24,694 nucleotides of DNA from Minisyncoccota bacterium (lineage in GTDB: Bacteria; Patescibacteriota; Minisyncoccia; UBA6257; 1-14-0-10-40-38). Where the stretch lies: contig SIBX01000006.1 in NCBI GenBank assembly GCA_009694925.1, positions 1 through 24,694 on the forward strand, written 5' to 3'. Positions 6,068 through 12,961 of the stretch are shown piece after piece (the first letter of the stretch is position 1; every line of letters begins with the position of its first letter). The notes beneath the pieces are model-generated. The model was not told the origin of the DNA. It did no database searches and saw nothing but the letters and a program-made list of their open reading frames with translations. The translations under genes and the position numbers were made by a program.

Positions 6068-6799
6068 ATGGTTTTAGATGATCGTTCTAAAAAAATATTA
6101 GAGGCAGTAATTAAAGAATTTATCCGCCTTGGCAAGCCAGTTTCTTCTTCTGAAATATGTTCCGAATATGATTTAGGGGTAAAATCCGCTACGATCAGAA
6201 ACGAACTAATTAAGCTTGAAGAATTAGGTTATATCTATCAACCCCACACTTCAGGAGGAAGAGTTCCAACAGATGCAGGTTATAAATTTTTTGCATCACT
6301 TTTTATGGAAGATATAGCGATAGATTTGGCCGAGAAGGTTTCTGGGATTTTTGAATCAATTTTTCAAGAATTAAACTCATCCGACACTAAAGGGATAGTA
6401 GAGACGATGTCAGAAGAATTAGGCCTTTTGAGCATTGGAAAGTCTTCTAGAGAACTAGAAGTTCACAAAAGCGGCCTAGATAATTTATTTGAAAAATTAG
6501 TTGGGAATTTTTTAATAGAAGATGAACTGGAATTATTTAAAGTAGTTCAGGATTTTGAAAAAATAGACGATAGAATGGAAGAGCTTAAAAAATTTATTTC
6601 AACCAAATCATTACCTCTTGTCTTTATCGGTAAAAGCCCGATAACAAAAAGCGAAAATCTTTCAGTTATAGTGGATATGTTTAAAAATGGTGATGAGGAA
6701 ATAATTTTGGGAGCCATTGGTCCGAAATGGATGGACTACCGAAAACCGATAAAATTTTTTAAAGAATTAGGTTCGATTCTTAATAAAAACGAAGTATGA
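6068..6799 (+). CDS. hrcA: heat-inducible transcription repressor HrcA (shortened)
   Basis: Repressor of class I heat-shock genes that binds CIRCE. The N-terminal winged helix (about 1-70) is clear: RSKKILEAVIKEFIRLGKPV, then SATIRNELIKLEELGYI and HTSGGRVPTDAGY. The C-terminal end IGPKWMDYRKPIKF corresponds to the IGP-RMDY-kvi end of the family. Total length is 243 residues against about 340 usually, so the loss is internal (the GAF-like and inserted domains are reduced). The last ten codons and stop (from 6768) lie inside a mobile-looking palindrome; without it the frame would end KELQKVS. The CIRCE-like site upstream supports autoregulation, and grpE-dnaK follow. Confidence 0.9.
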   Translation: MVLDDRSKKILEAVIKEFIRLGKPVSSSEICSEYDLGVKSATIRNELIKLEELGYIYQPHTSGGRVPTDAGYKFFASLFMEDIAIDLAEKVSGIFESIFQELNSSDTKGIVETMSEELGLLSIGKSSRELEVHKSGLDNLFEKLVGNFLIEDELELFKVVQDFEKIDDRMEELKKFISTKSLPLVFIGKSPITKSENLSVIVDMFKNGDEEIILGAIGPKWMDYRKPIKFFKELGSILNKNEV

Positions 6800-6931
6800 A
6801 TTTATTAGTTTTGAGAAAAAAATTATTTTCTATAAGTGAAGTAATATCAATGATATTATTGAATGAATAAAAATATATTTTTTGCCAAAAATAATAAATT
6901 GAGACGAGTTTATTATTAAGAACCGAACCTA
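6768..6931 (+). repeat. MITE-like palindromic element, copy 1
   Basis: A 160-base imperfect palindrome flanked by TA on both sides (6768-6769, 6930-6931). Ends: GGTTCGATTCTTAATAA and its near-perfect inverse TTATTAAGAACCGAACC. The arms pair along nearly their full length, meeting at GTAATATC-AAT-GATATTATT, whose centre (6850) is the exact midpoint. Copy 2 at 15526-15686 is homologous over the whole length. The element supplies the 3' end of hrcA and most of the hrcA-grpE spacer. No open frame of its own. Interpreted as a non-autonomous, TA-targeting element, like RUP or Correia elements mobilised by IS630/Tc1-type transposases. Confidence 0.8.
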
Positions 6932-6966
6932 CAAAAGGTCTCATAAATTAAATAAACATAAAACCA

Positions 6967-7452
6967 ATGGAAGATGTAAAAAACGACAATTCAATAAGCG
7001 AACCAAAAACAGAATTAGAAAAATTAACCCAAGAAAGAGACGAATATTTAAATGGATGGAAAAGAGCTAAGGCAGATTTGATGAATTTTCAAAGAGATGA
7101 AGAAAAAAGAATCACTGACTTAATAAGATGGGGACTAAAAGATATTGTGCAGGAAATGATCCCAGTTTTAGATAATTTTGAATTAGCGGTTGCCACTCTA
7201 GAGAAAGACGGAGCATTAGAAAAAGGAATTCAGATGATCAAACTTCAACTAGAAGATCTGCTTAAGAAAAAAGGACTAGAAAAAATTTCAGTCGAAAAAG
7301 GCAAGCCATTTGATCCAAATTTTCATGAAGCAGTTGGAGAGATAGATTCTGAATTCGAAGAGGGTATTATAGCCAAAGAAATAGAGAAGGGATACTCGTT
7401 AAATGGAAAAGTTTTGCGTCCAGCGCGAGTTATGATCTCAAAAGCAAAATAA
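6967..7452 (+). CDS. grpE: nucleotide exchange factor GrpE
   Basis: Co-chaperone that releases ADP from DnaK. The 161 residues include an N-terminal coiled-coil helix (about 14-60: LEKLTQERDEYLNGWKRAKA), the dimer-helix region (LDNFELAVATLE) and the C-terminal beta domain with the family signature GKPFDPNFHEAVGE and the ending LRPARVMIS. The length is slightly short because the disordered N-terminus is reduced. The gene starts 35 bases after the palindromic element and 30 bases before dnaK. No ribosome binding site is visible; a weak hairpin at about 6926-6942 (AACCT/AGGT) precedes it. Confidence 0.95.
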   Translation: MEDVKNDNSISEPKTELEKLTQERDEYLNGWKRAKADLMNFQRDEEKRITDLIRWGLKDIVQEMIPVLDNFELAVATLEKDGALEKGIQMIKLQLEDLLKKKGLEKISVEKGKPFDPNFHEAVGEIDSEFEEGIIAKEIEKGYSLNGKVLRPARVMISKAK

Positions 7453-7482
7453 ATTATAAAATTTAATATATAAATAAAAAAT

Positions 7483-9378
7483 ATGGGAAGAATAATTGGA
7501 ATAGATTTAGGAACAACTTATAGCGCAGTTGCAATAGTAGAAGCAGGTTCTCCAAAAATTTTAGAAAATAGCGAGGGTATTAGAACTACCCCGTCAGTAG
7601 TTGCCATTTCAAAGTCTGGCGAGAGGCTAGTTGGTGTTTTGGCCAAACGTCAGGCAGTTACTAACCCAAAAAATACGATTTTTTCAGTTAAGCGTTTAAT
7701 TGGAAGAAAATACAACGACCCAATTGTCGGAAAGGATAAGGCTTGGCTTCCTTACGAAATGAAAGAATCTTCTACTGGTTCAGTGGAGGTAAAAATGGGA
7801 GACAAATTTTATAAACCAGAAGAAATTTCTGCCATGGTTTTACAGAAACTAAAAGCAGATGCAGAGGCTAGATTAGGAGAAAAAGTTGATGAAGCAGTTA
7901 TCACTGTTCCAGCTTATTTCGACGATTCTCAAAGACAGGCTACAAAAAATGCCGGAGAAATCGCCGGGCTTAAAGTTAGAAGAATTCTTCCAGAGCCAAC
8001 CGCAGCCGCTTTGGCTTATGGTTTAAATAAAAAGAAAAATGAAAAAATAGTAGTTTACGACTTCGGAGGAGGAACTTTTGACGTTTCAGTTTTGGAAGTA
8101 GGCGATGACACAATTGAAGTAAGAGCAACGGGTGGAGACACTCATTTAGGGGGAGACGATATAGATAAAATTATTATTGAATATTTAGTTAAGCAATATA
8201 AGGCTCAGGATGGAATAGATTTATCTAAAGATTCCCTAGCCCTTCAAAGACTAAAAGAAGCCGCAGAACGCACTAAGCACGAGCTTTCAGCTTCTTTCGA
8301 AGCAGAAGTTAATCTTCCATACATTACCTCAGATGCTTCAGGTCCAAAACATTTCTTAATTAAAATCACTAGAGCCAAATTAGAAGAACTTACTAAAAAT
8401 TTAATTGATAGATCTATAGAATTATTAGATAAAACTATTAATGAGTCCGGCATTGCTAAGGGATCTATAGATGAAATAGTTTTAGTTGGAGGACAAACCA
8501 GAATGCCTGCCATTGCCGATGCTGTTAAAAAATATTTCGGCAAAGAACCGCATAAAGGAGTAAATCCAGATGAAGTAGTTGCTTTAGGAGCTTCTATTCA
8601 GGCAGAAATTTTATCTGCCAAAGATGAGGGCAGACGCCCAGAAGGAGAAGTTAAAGACGTTTTACTTTTAGACGTCACACCGCTTTCATTAGGTATTGAA
8701 ACCCTAGGAGGAGTCTTTACTAGAATCATAGAAAAGAACACAACCATCCCTACTTCCAAATCCCAGACATTTTCAACTGCAGCCGACAATCAACCAGGAG
8801 TTGAGATTCATATTCTCCAAGGAGAGCGTGAAATGGCAGCCGACAACAAGGCTTTAGGTAAATTCATGTTAGACGGTATTCCTCCAGCCCCTCGTGGAAT
8901 TCCTCAAGTTGAAGTTTCTTTAGACATAGATTCGAACGGAATTTTAAATGTTTCCGCTAAAGATAAGGCTTCAGGAAAGACTCAATCAGTTAAGATTACA
9001 GCCTCAACTAATATGTCTAAAGAAGAGGTTGAAAGATTGAAGAATGAAGCCGCTAAATTTGCCGAAGAAGATAAAAAGAAAAGAGAAAATGCCGAGATTA
9101 AAATCAAGGCCGATCAGCTAGTTTTTCAGGCAGAACAAGCTCTTAAAAATGGCGGTGATAAAGTTGCTTCAGATGTTAAAGATGCAGTTCTTAAAAAAAT
9201 AGAAAATTTAAGATCTATTAAAGATGGAATTGAATTTGAAAAGATAAAAATTGCCACCGACGAGCTTTTCACCGAAATGCAAAAAATAGGGGAAGCTATG
9301 TATAAGAAGGAAGAGCCAAAGTCCGAAGAGAAAAAAGAAGAAGCCCCAGAGGGAAACCCTGCAGGGGAAAATAAATAA
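7483..9378 (+). CDS. dnaK: chaperone protein DnaK (Hsp70)
   Basis: ATP-dependent chaperone. The 631 residues have the nucleotide-binding domain with IGIDLGTTYSAVAI (5-18), VYDFGGGTFDVS (about 188-199) and LVGGQTRMP (about 337-345), the linker DVLLLDVTPLSLGIETLGG (about 387-405), the substrate-binding domain and an alpha-helical lid ending in a Glu/Lys-rich tail (EEKKEEAPEG). The length is normal. The gene follows grpE by 30 bases and is followed by a perfect 13-bp palindrome, a membrane protein and dnaJ. Regulation by HrcA through the upstream CIRCE-like site is expected. Confidence 0.98.
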   Translation: MGRIIGIDLGTTYSAVAIVEAGSPKILENSEGIRTTPSVVAISKSGERLVGVLAKRQAVTNPKNTIFSVKRLIGRKYNDPIVGKDKAWLPYEMKESSTGSVEVKMGDKFYKPEEISAMVLQKLKADAEARLGEKVDEAVITVPAYFDDSQRQATKNAGEIAGLKVRRILPEPTAAALAYGLNKKKNEKIVVYDFGGGTFDVSVLEVGDDTIEVRATGGDTHLGGDDIDKIIIEYLVKQYKAQDGIDLSKDSLALQRLKEAAERTKHELSASFEAEVNLPYITSDASGPKHFLIKITRAKLEELTKNLIDRSIELLDKTINESGIAKGSIDEIVLVGGQTRMPAIADAVKKYFGKEPHKGVNPDEVVALGASIQAEILSAKDEGRRPEGEVKDVLLLDVTPLSLGIETLGGVFTRIIEKNTTIPTSKSQTFSTAADNQPGVEIHILQGEREMAADNKALGKFMLDGIPPAPRGIPQVEVSLDIDSNGILNVSAKDKASGKTQSVKITASTNMSKEEVERLKNEAAKFAEEDKKKRENAEIKIKADQLVFQAEQALKNGGDKVASDVKDAVLKKIENLRSIKDGIEFEKIKIATDELFTEMQKIGEAMYKKEEPKSEEKKEEAPEGNPAGENK

Positions 9379-9386
9379 AACTATTT

Positions 9387-9422
9387 AATTACGAAAGACT
9401 AAAATAATGGTCTTTCGTAATT
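9387..9422 (+). terminator. perfect 13-bp palindrome after dnaK
   Basis: AATTACGAAAGAC and GTCTTTCGTAATT pair without mismatch around a 10-base loop. There is no T run on the plus strand, so it may be a processing/stability hairpin or partial terminator rather than a canonical one, or a dimer-protein operator for the gene at 9453. Confidence 0.55.
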
Positions 9423-9435
9423 AGATGCGAAAAGA

Positions 9436-9441
9436 TATAAT
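9436..9441 (+). promoter_or_regulatory. -10 box TATAAT before the membrane-protein gene
   Basis: Perfect TATAAT, 11 bases before the ATG at 9453; no clear -35, since the palindrome occupies that place. Suggests separate transcription of the membrane protein (and dnaJ) with a very short leader. Confidence 0.45.
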
Positions 9442-9452
9442 TAATATAAAAT

Positions 9453-10430
9453 ATGTTTAATCAAGCTTCTGGATATTTCGGAAGTTCTTCAATTCCAAAC
9501 CAAAACAGCGGTGAATTAAAGGAAAATAAAACAAAAGTTCTTCTTTATGGTATTTTAAATACCATATGTTCTTTGGCTCTCGGTTATTTTTTCTATTTAT
9601 TTCTAGAATCCTTTTCTCTTTTAAGTATTGTAGGTCTTTGTTCGTTTTTTATTCTTTCCGTGTCGCTCTCTGTTTTTAGTGCCCTAGCAATAAAAGAGCC
9701 ATTAGAAAGATTTATTATAGTTCTCTTAGAGACATTAGCTCTGCTTTTCTTTCCAGCAAAGCTTGGCGGACTTTGGACAATAATTGGCGGATTAAGTTTC
9801 TTAATCTTTTCAATTTCAGCATCAGAAGTTGCAAGGTCCCACGGAGATAACATTATAAAATTTAAATTTTTTAATGCCGCATATAATTTTTCCAAAAGCA
9901 AATCGACTGCTTTTACTATCTTTGTTTCTTTAGTGATGTTCGGATATGGATTCTTTAACGGAGACAAGCTCGCTAAGGATTTTGTTAATTCCTCAATTGA
10001 TTCTTCTAGATTTATTTTACAGAGATATGCTCCCGGCATAAATTCTTCTTCTCCGATAGATGACGTTATAGGCAGTATCGTAGAGAAAAAGGCTCCAATA
10101 GGAACAAACATATCTTCCATAGAAGCGACCACTCTTAATTTAAAAAAGAGTCTAGGAGAAACGGTTGGTCTCAATCTTACAGGACGAGAAACTATGTTTG
10201 AAATAATTAAAAATGGGATTTCCGCAAAGACAGCAAACTTACCAGATATTTTTAAGCAAATAGGATGGATAGTTTTAGGGATACTCATTTTCTGGTCAGT
10301 CAAAAGCATATCCCATATTTTCTCTTGGCCAATTTCAGCCGTTGCTTATATCATTTATAAGACAATGTTATCTCATAATTTTATTCGAGTTAAAGAAGAG
10401 ATGATTGCTAAGGAATCAATTATTATTTAA
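9453..10430 (+). CDS. multi-pass membrane protein between dnaK and dnaJ, unknown function
   Basis: A 325-residue protein that I cannot assign to a family. A polar N-terminus (1-27, Gly/Ser/Asn-rich) is followed by four close membrane segments (about 28-50, 56-80, 86-105, 107-125), a fifth around 152-168, a polar extracytoplasmic or cytoplasmic domain (about 170-265) and one further segment (about 268-285) ending in a hydrophobic, basic tail. No catalytic motif is seen. Its position between dnaK and dnaJ, in the same direction and with a TATAAT close upstream, suggests stress-linked expression, but no functional link can be shown from sequence. The opposite-strand frame over 9593-10309 is a shadow. 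Confidence 0.75.
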   Translation: MFNQASGYFGSSSIPNQNSGELKENKTKVLLYGILNTICSLALGYFFYLFLESFSLLSIVGLCSFFILSVSLSVFSALAIKEPLERFIIVLLETLALLFFPAKLGGLWTIIGGLSFLIFSISASEVARSHGDNIIKFKFFNAAYNFSKSKSTAFTIFVSLVMFGYGFFNGDKLAKDFVNSSIDSSRFILQRYAPGINSSSPIDDVIGSIVEKKAPIGTNISSIEATTLNLKKSLGETVGLNLTGRETMFEIIKNGISAKTANLPDIFKQIGWIVLGILIFWSVKSISHIFSWPISAVAYIIYKTMLSHNFIRVKEEMIAKESIII

Positions 10431-10452
10431 CTATATTTTATTTGTAATTCTA

Positions 10453-10468
10453 TCCGCCAGCTGGCGGA
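10453..10468. repeat. perfect 16-bp GC-rich palindrome
   Basis: TCCGCCAGCTGGCGGA is a perfect palindrome in the short AT-rich gap before dnaJ, 15 bases upstream of the ATG. It stands out in base composition. It could be a dispersed palindromic motif or an operator; as an RNA it can only form a hairpin with a minimal loop near the dnaJ start. Confidence 0.4.
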
Positions 10469-10483
10469 CTTAATTCTATACAA

Positions 10484-11581
10484 ATGGCCGAAGACTACTA
10501 TAAAGTTCTAGGTGTTGAAAAAAACTCTTCCGAAGAGGATATTAAGCGCGCGTACAGAAAGATGGCTCACAAACATCACCCAGATAAATCTGGTGGGGAG
10601 GAGGCTGCTTTTAAAAAAGTAAACGAAGCTTATCAAGTCTTATCTAGTAAGGAAAAACGTGCTCAATATGATAAATATGGCCGTGTCTTTGAGGGAGGTC
10701 AGGGAGGCAGTTCTGGAGGTGGCAATCCTTTTGGACAAGGCTTTAATTTCAATGGTCAGAATTTTGATTTCGGCGACGTGGGGGATTTGGGCGATATGTT
10801 CGGCTCAATTTTTGAAGGTTTTGGAATGGGCTCTAAACGCAAACAATACGAAAGAGGTGCTGACCTAGAAATAAATCAGGAGATGTCCTTAAAAGAGGCA
10901 TATACCGGAGTAGTTAAAAAACTTAAATTTAACACTAAGATTAATTGCGATAAATGTTCCGGCGTCGGACATTTCCCAGAAAGTGGATTTACTAAATGTA
11001 ATACCTGCGAAGGCAAGGGTGAAATAAAAGAAACTAAGAGGACTTTTTTTGGAAATTTTGCCGAAGTTAGGAAATGTTCAAAGTGCCGCGGTTTAGGCAA
11101 AATCCCAAATCGTCTTTGTTCTTCTTGTGAAGGAGTTGGTAGGCGCATTGGAGAGAAGAGTATTGAGGTAAATATCGGTGCTGGAATTGATGAAGGGCAA
11201 ATTATAAAAGTCACAGGAGCTGGAGAGTCTGGTGAAGTAGGCACTGCTCCGGGAGATCTTTATGTGAGGATAAGAGTTTCTAGAGATAAAAAATGGGAAA
11301 GACACGGAGACGAGCTCTTAGCTCGCCACGAAACAAATTTAATAGACTTACTCATAACCAGATCTTTTGAAATAGAAAATATTATTGGCGAAAAAATAAA
11401 GCTCGACCTTCCATCGGGCTTTAAGCTGGGAGACGAACTAATTATCTCTGGCGGCGGTATGCCTCGCCTAGGAGGATTTGGTAGGGGAAAAATGATTATT
11501 AAATTAGAAACTCAAGTTCCCAAGAGATTAAATTCAAAAGCTAAAGAATTACTAGAACAGCTTAAAAGAGAGATTGAATAA
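10484..11581 (+). CDS. dnaJ: chaperone protein DnaJ (type I Hsp40)
   Basis: Co-chaperone that stimulates DnaK ATPase and delivers substrates. The 365 residues have the J domain (1-65) with HPD at 32-34, a Gly/Phe-rich linker (about 70-115), the zinc-finger domain with four CxxCxGxG-type repeats (CDKCSGVG, CNTCEGKG, CSKCRGLG, CSSCEGVG), and C-terminal beta domains with the ending GGGMPRLGGFGRGKMIIKL. Everything needed for a class A DnaJ is there. No Shine-Dalgarno precedes the ATG; the palindrome at 10453-10468 lies just upstream. The stop at 11579-11581 runs into the terminator of the convergent lipoprotein gene. Confidence 0.97.
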   Translation: MAEDYYKVLGVEKNSSEEDIKRAYRKMAHKHHPDKSGGEEAAFKKVNEAYQVLSSKEKRAQYDKYGRVFEGGQGGSSGGGNPFGQGFNFNGQNFDFGDVGDLGDMFGSIFEGFGMGSKRKQYERGADLEINQEMSLKEAYTGVVKKLKFNTKINCDKCSGVGHFPESGFTKCNTCEGKGEIKETKRTFFGNFAEVRKCSKCRGLGKIPNRLCSSCEGVGRRIGEKSIEVNIGAGIDEGQIIKVTGAGESGEVGTAPGDLYVRIRVSRDKKWERHGDELLARHETNLIDLLITRSFEIENIIGEKIKLDLPSGFKLGDELIISGGGMPRLGGFGRGKMIIKLETQVPKRLNSKAKELLEQLKREIE

Positions 11582-11622
11582 AAAAAATCACTCACAGCAG
11601 CTCGTTAGCCACAGTGAGTGAT
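11581..11622 (-). terminator. terminator of the small lipoprotein gene
   Basis: ATCACTCAC (11587-11595) pairs with GTGAGTGAT (11614-11622), nine base pairs, with a run of A on the plus strand (11581-11587) that becomes the T run of the minus strand. Placed for the minus-strand gene ending at 11647. Confidence 0.8.
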
Positions 11623-11646
11623 TCGTACGTCGGGTTTGCCCCAACG

Positions 11647-11931
11647 CTACTTGGCGGAGACCATCTCCGCAGTCAACTGCTCGATGCCGTTGTTCAGCTT
11701 GTCGAGCCCAGCGATGATCCTCTCCATCTCGGCGATGGAAGAGCGCATCTTCTCGAGATCCGTGTCGTCGTTTTCGACGACATTCATCTCGATCCGCCTC
11801 TCGATGCCCTGCACTTCGATCGGCTTGATTTCCTCCTTGACGGGGGAGACGCAGCCGGAGAAGAGGGAGCAGATGGCCATTGCGAACGCCATCCCAACCG
11901 TGAACGCGAACGTGTTTCGAATCGAACGCAT
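11647..11931 (-). CDS. small lipoprotein, unknown function
   Basis: A 94-residue protein from the ATG at 11931. The signal peptide (MRSIRNTFAFTVGMAFAMAI) ends in the lipobox LFSGC, so the Cys at about residue 24 would be lipidated and the rest surface-exposed. The mature part is acidic and probably helical (EKMRSSIAEMERIIAGLDKL), suggesting a coiled coil. No family recognised. I prefer 11931 over the in-frame ATG at 11982 because AAGGAAG lies just before it and the longer start adds 17 unlikely residues. The gene has a consensus promoter, a Shine-Dalgarno and a terminator of its own, and is GC-richer than its neighbours (codons such as CTC, CGC, GCG, GGC). It looks like an acquired single-gene unit. 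Confidence 0.7.
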   Translation of the reverse strand: MRSIRNTFAFTVGMAFAMAICSLFSGCVSPVKEEIKPIEVQGIERRIEMNVVENDDTDLEKMRSSIAEMERIIAGLDKLNNGIEQLTAEMVSAK

Positions 11932-12028
11932 TGTCTTCCTTTTCCTCTGAAAGTTGGCTTCTTGAAGTCCGAAAGGGCTCAAGAAACTAGCTTTATTTGT
12001 TGAAGATCAACTTTACCTAACCTCCATA

Positions 12029-12058
12029 ATTATATCACACAATACCACTATTTGTCAA
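12029..12058 (-). promoter_or_regulatory. consensus sigma70 promoter of the lipoprotein gene
   Basis: On the minus strand TTGACA (12058-12053), 18 bases, TATAAT (12034-12029): both hexamers perfect. A leader of about 90 nt follows before the ATG at 11931. Confidence 0.85.
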
Positions 12059-12074
12059 TAGGAGAATAAGTCAT

Positions 12075-12117
12075 TTAAAAATAATAGCCCCGGGTGCGCG
12101 TTTGCGCATTCCGGGGC
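12075..12117 (-). terminator. terminator of the cREC-like gene
   Basis: GCCCCGGGTGCGC (from 12087) pairs with GCGCATTCCGGGGC (to 12117), with one mismatched place and a GTTT loop. On the minus strand it is followed by CTATTATTTTTAAAT. It ends the gene whose stop is at 12125. Confidence 0.85.
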
Positions 12118-12124
12118 GTTTCGT

Positions 12125-12508
12125 TCAGGTGGTCGCAGAAGCAAGAAGATCAGGAAACATTTTTCTTAATTCTGCCTTGGTTTCCTGGGCAAATCGGATC
12201 ATTGTCAAAGTCCACTCAATATGAGTTGTGTGAACTCGGACAATCTTCGGCCAGTACTTTGTGTCTCGTTTTTCCTTTGCCCTCGTAGCGAGAAGCTCCA
12301 TGGCCATCGATCCATCTGGAAATTGTCCACCAGAAGGATCTCTTCCGAGATCCCAGTCGAATGACATTTCATCGATTCCAGGGAAATCTAGGTGTTCGAT
12401 GATCCTCATGAGCTCTTCCACAGACCCAATCCCGTTCCAACCTGGAGGAGTAGACTTGCTTGTCCCTGGCAGCCAGTGATGGTCGTCCAACCAAATCTTC
12501 ATTCCCAT
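12125..12508 (-). CDS. receiver-like protein, probable cREC (cyclic-phosphate processing receiver) family
   Basis: A 127-residue protein. The N-terminus MKIWLDDHHWLPG (from residue 3) resembles the phospho-acceptor strand of receiver domains with the DD pair. GSVEELMRIIEHL then SFDWDLGRD follows the pattern of the second acidic strand in cREC proteins (usually -SLDHDLG-), and PKIVRVHTTHIEWTLTMI fits the family's P-I-x-VHS-N end. cREC domains are described by sequence analysis as REC-like domains linked to cyclic-phosphate RNA processing, often in stand-alone form. The role here is unknown. The gene is preceded by GGAGAACAAGGG (Shine-Dalgarno) and a good promoter, followed by a strong terminator, and is GC-richer than the flanks, so it may be acquired together with the lipoprotein gene. 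Confidence 0.65.
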   Translation of the reverse strand: MGMKIWLDDHHWLPGTSKSTPPGWNGIGSVEELMRIIEHLDFPGIDEMSFDWDLGRDPSGGQFPDGSMAMELLATRAKEKRDTKYWPKIVRVHTTHIEWTLTMIRFAQETKAELRKMFPDLLASATT

Positions 12509-12554
12509 CCCTTGTTCTCCGCTTGGTTTTTCTTTCCCCTAGGTTCTAGGACAT

Positions 12555-12583
12555 AGTTTAGCCCAAAACACCTCATTTGTCAA
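12555..12583 (-). promoter_or_regulatory. promoter of the cREC-like gene
   Basis: On the minus strand TTGACA (12583-12578), 17 bases, TAAACT (12560-12555). The plus strand of the same place reads TTGTCA (12577-12582), which with TAAATT at 12601-12606 may serve the divergent gene at 12609. Confidence 0.75.
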
Positions 12584-12608
12584 AGTTGGCTGTTATCTAC
12601 TAAATTTT

Positions 12609-12955
12609 ATGTTAATATTTAAAAAACGACGAAAAAGACACTAACTATTTTAAGCGTAGCAATAATATTAATCTCTTCTTTCTCTTTTGGTTTTGCCAAA
12701 GAAGAAAGTTCCGAAGATATTCTTTTCATTGGCAATATCACAAAAATTGGCCAGGATTCAGTTAAGTTTAAATTAGAAAATGGGCATGAATATTCTGCGC
12801 TCATTGATCGCTTAACCCACATAACAGACAAAAGCTACGATGAAATTAATTTTGAAAAACTAAAAAAAGGCCACCACATTAGAGTTCGTGGTGTTTTAGC
12901 AGAAGACAATTTTCATATCTTCACTTCATTTTTAAGAGATACTTCTGTCCAATAA
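12609..12955 (+). CDS. small secreted OB-fold-like protein, frameshifted near the start
   Basis: A plus-strand frame from about 12623 to TAA 12953-12955 encodes a signal peptide (KKTLTILSVAIILISSFSFG, then FA) and a mature part of about 85 residues, ILFIGNITKIGQDSVKF onwards, with strand-rich, DUF5666/OB-like spacing ending in KGHHIRVRGVL. It has no ATG, GTG or TTG in frame. ATG 12609 gives MLIFKK and then leaves the frame at a run of six A (12621-12626); a -1 shift there, or one extra A, joins both parts into a perfect 115-residue secreted protein. Either the gene is mutated, the assembly lost an A, or slippage on A6 is used. Function unknown. It converges on truB, 6 bases apart. Confidence 0.6.
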
Positions 12956-12961
12956 GATTCC

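Noticed and set aside
9593..10309. 238-codon minus-strand frame inside the membrane-protein gene
   Set aside because: It mirrors a plus-strand gene with proper membrane segments; no start signals or protein family.
11614..12003. Two plus-strand frames over the lipoprotein gene, and a plus frame at 12261-12479
   Set aside because: They oppose genes with good promoters, ribosome sites and terminators, and have none of these themselves.
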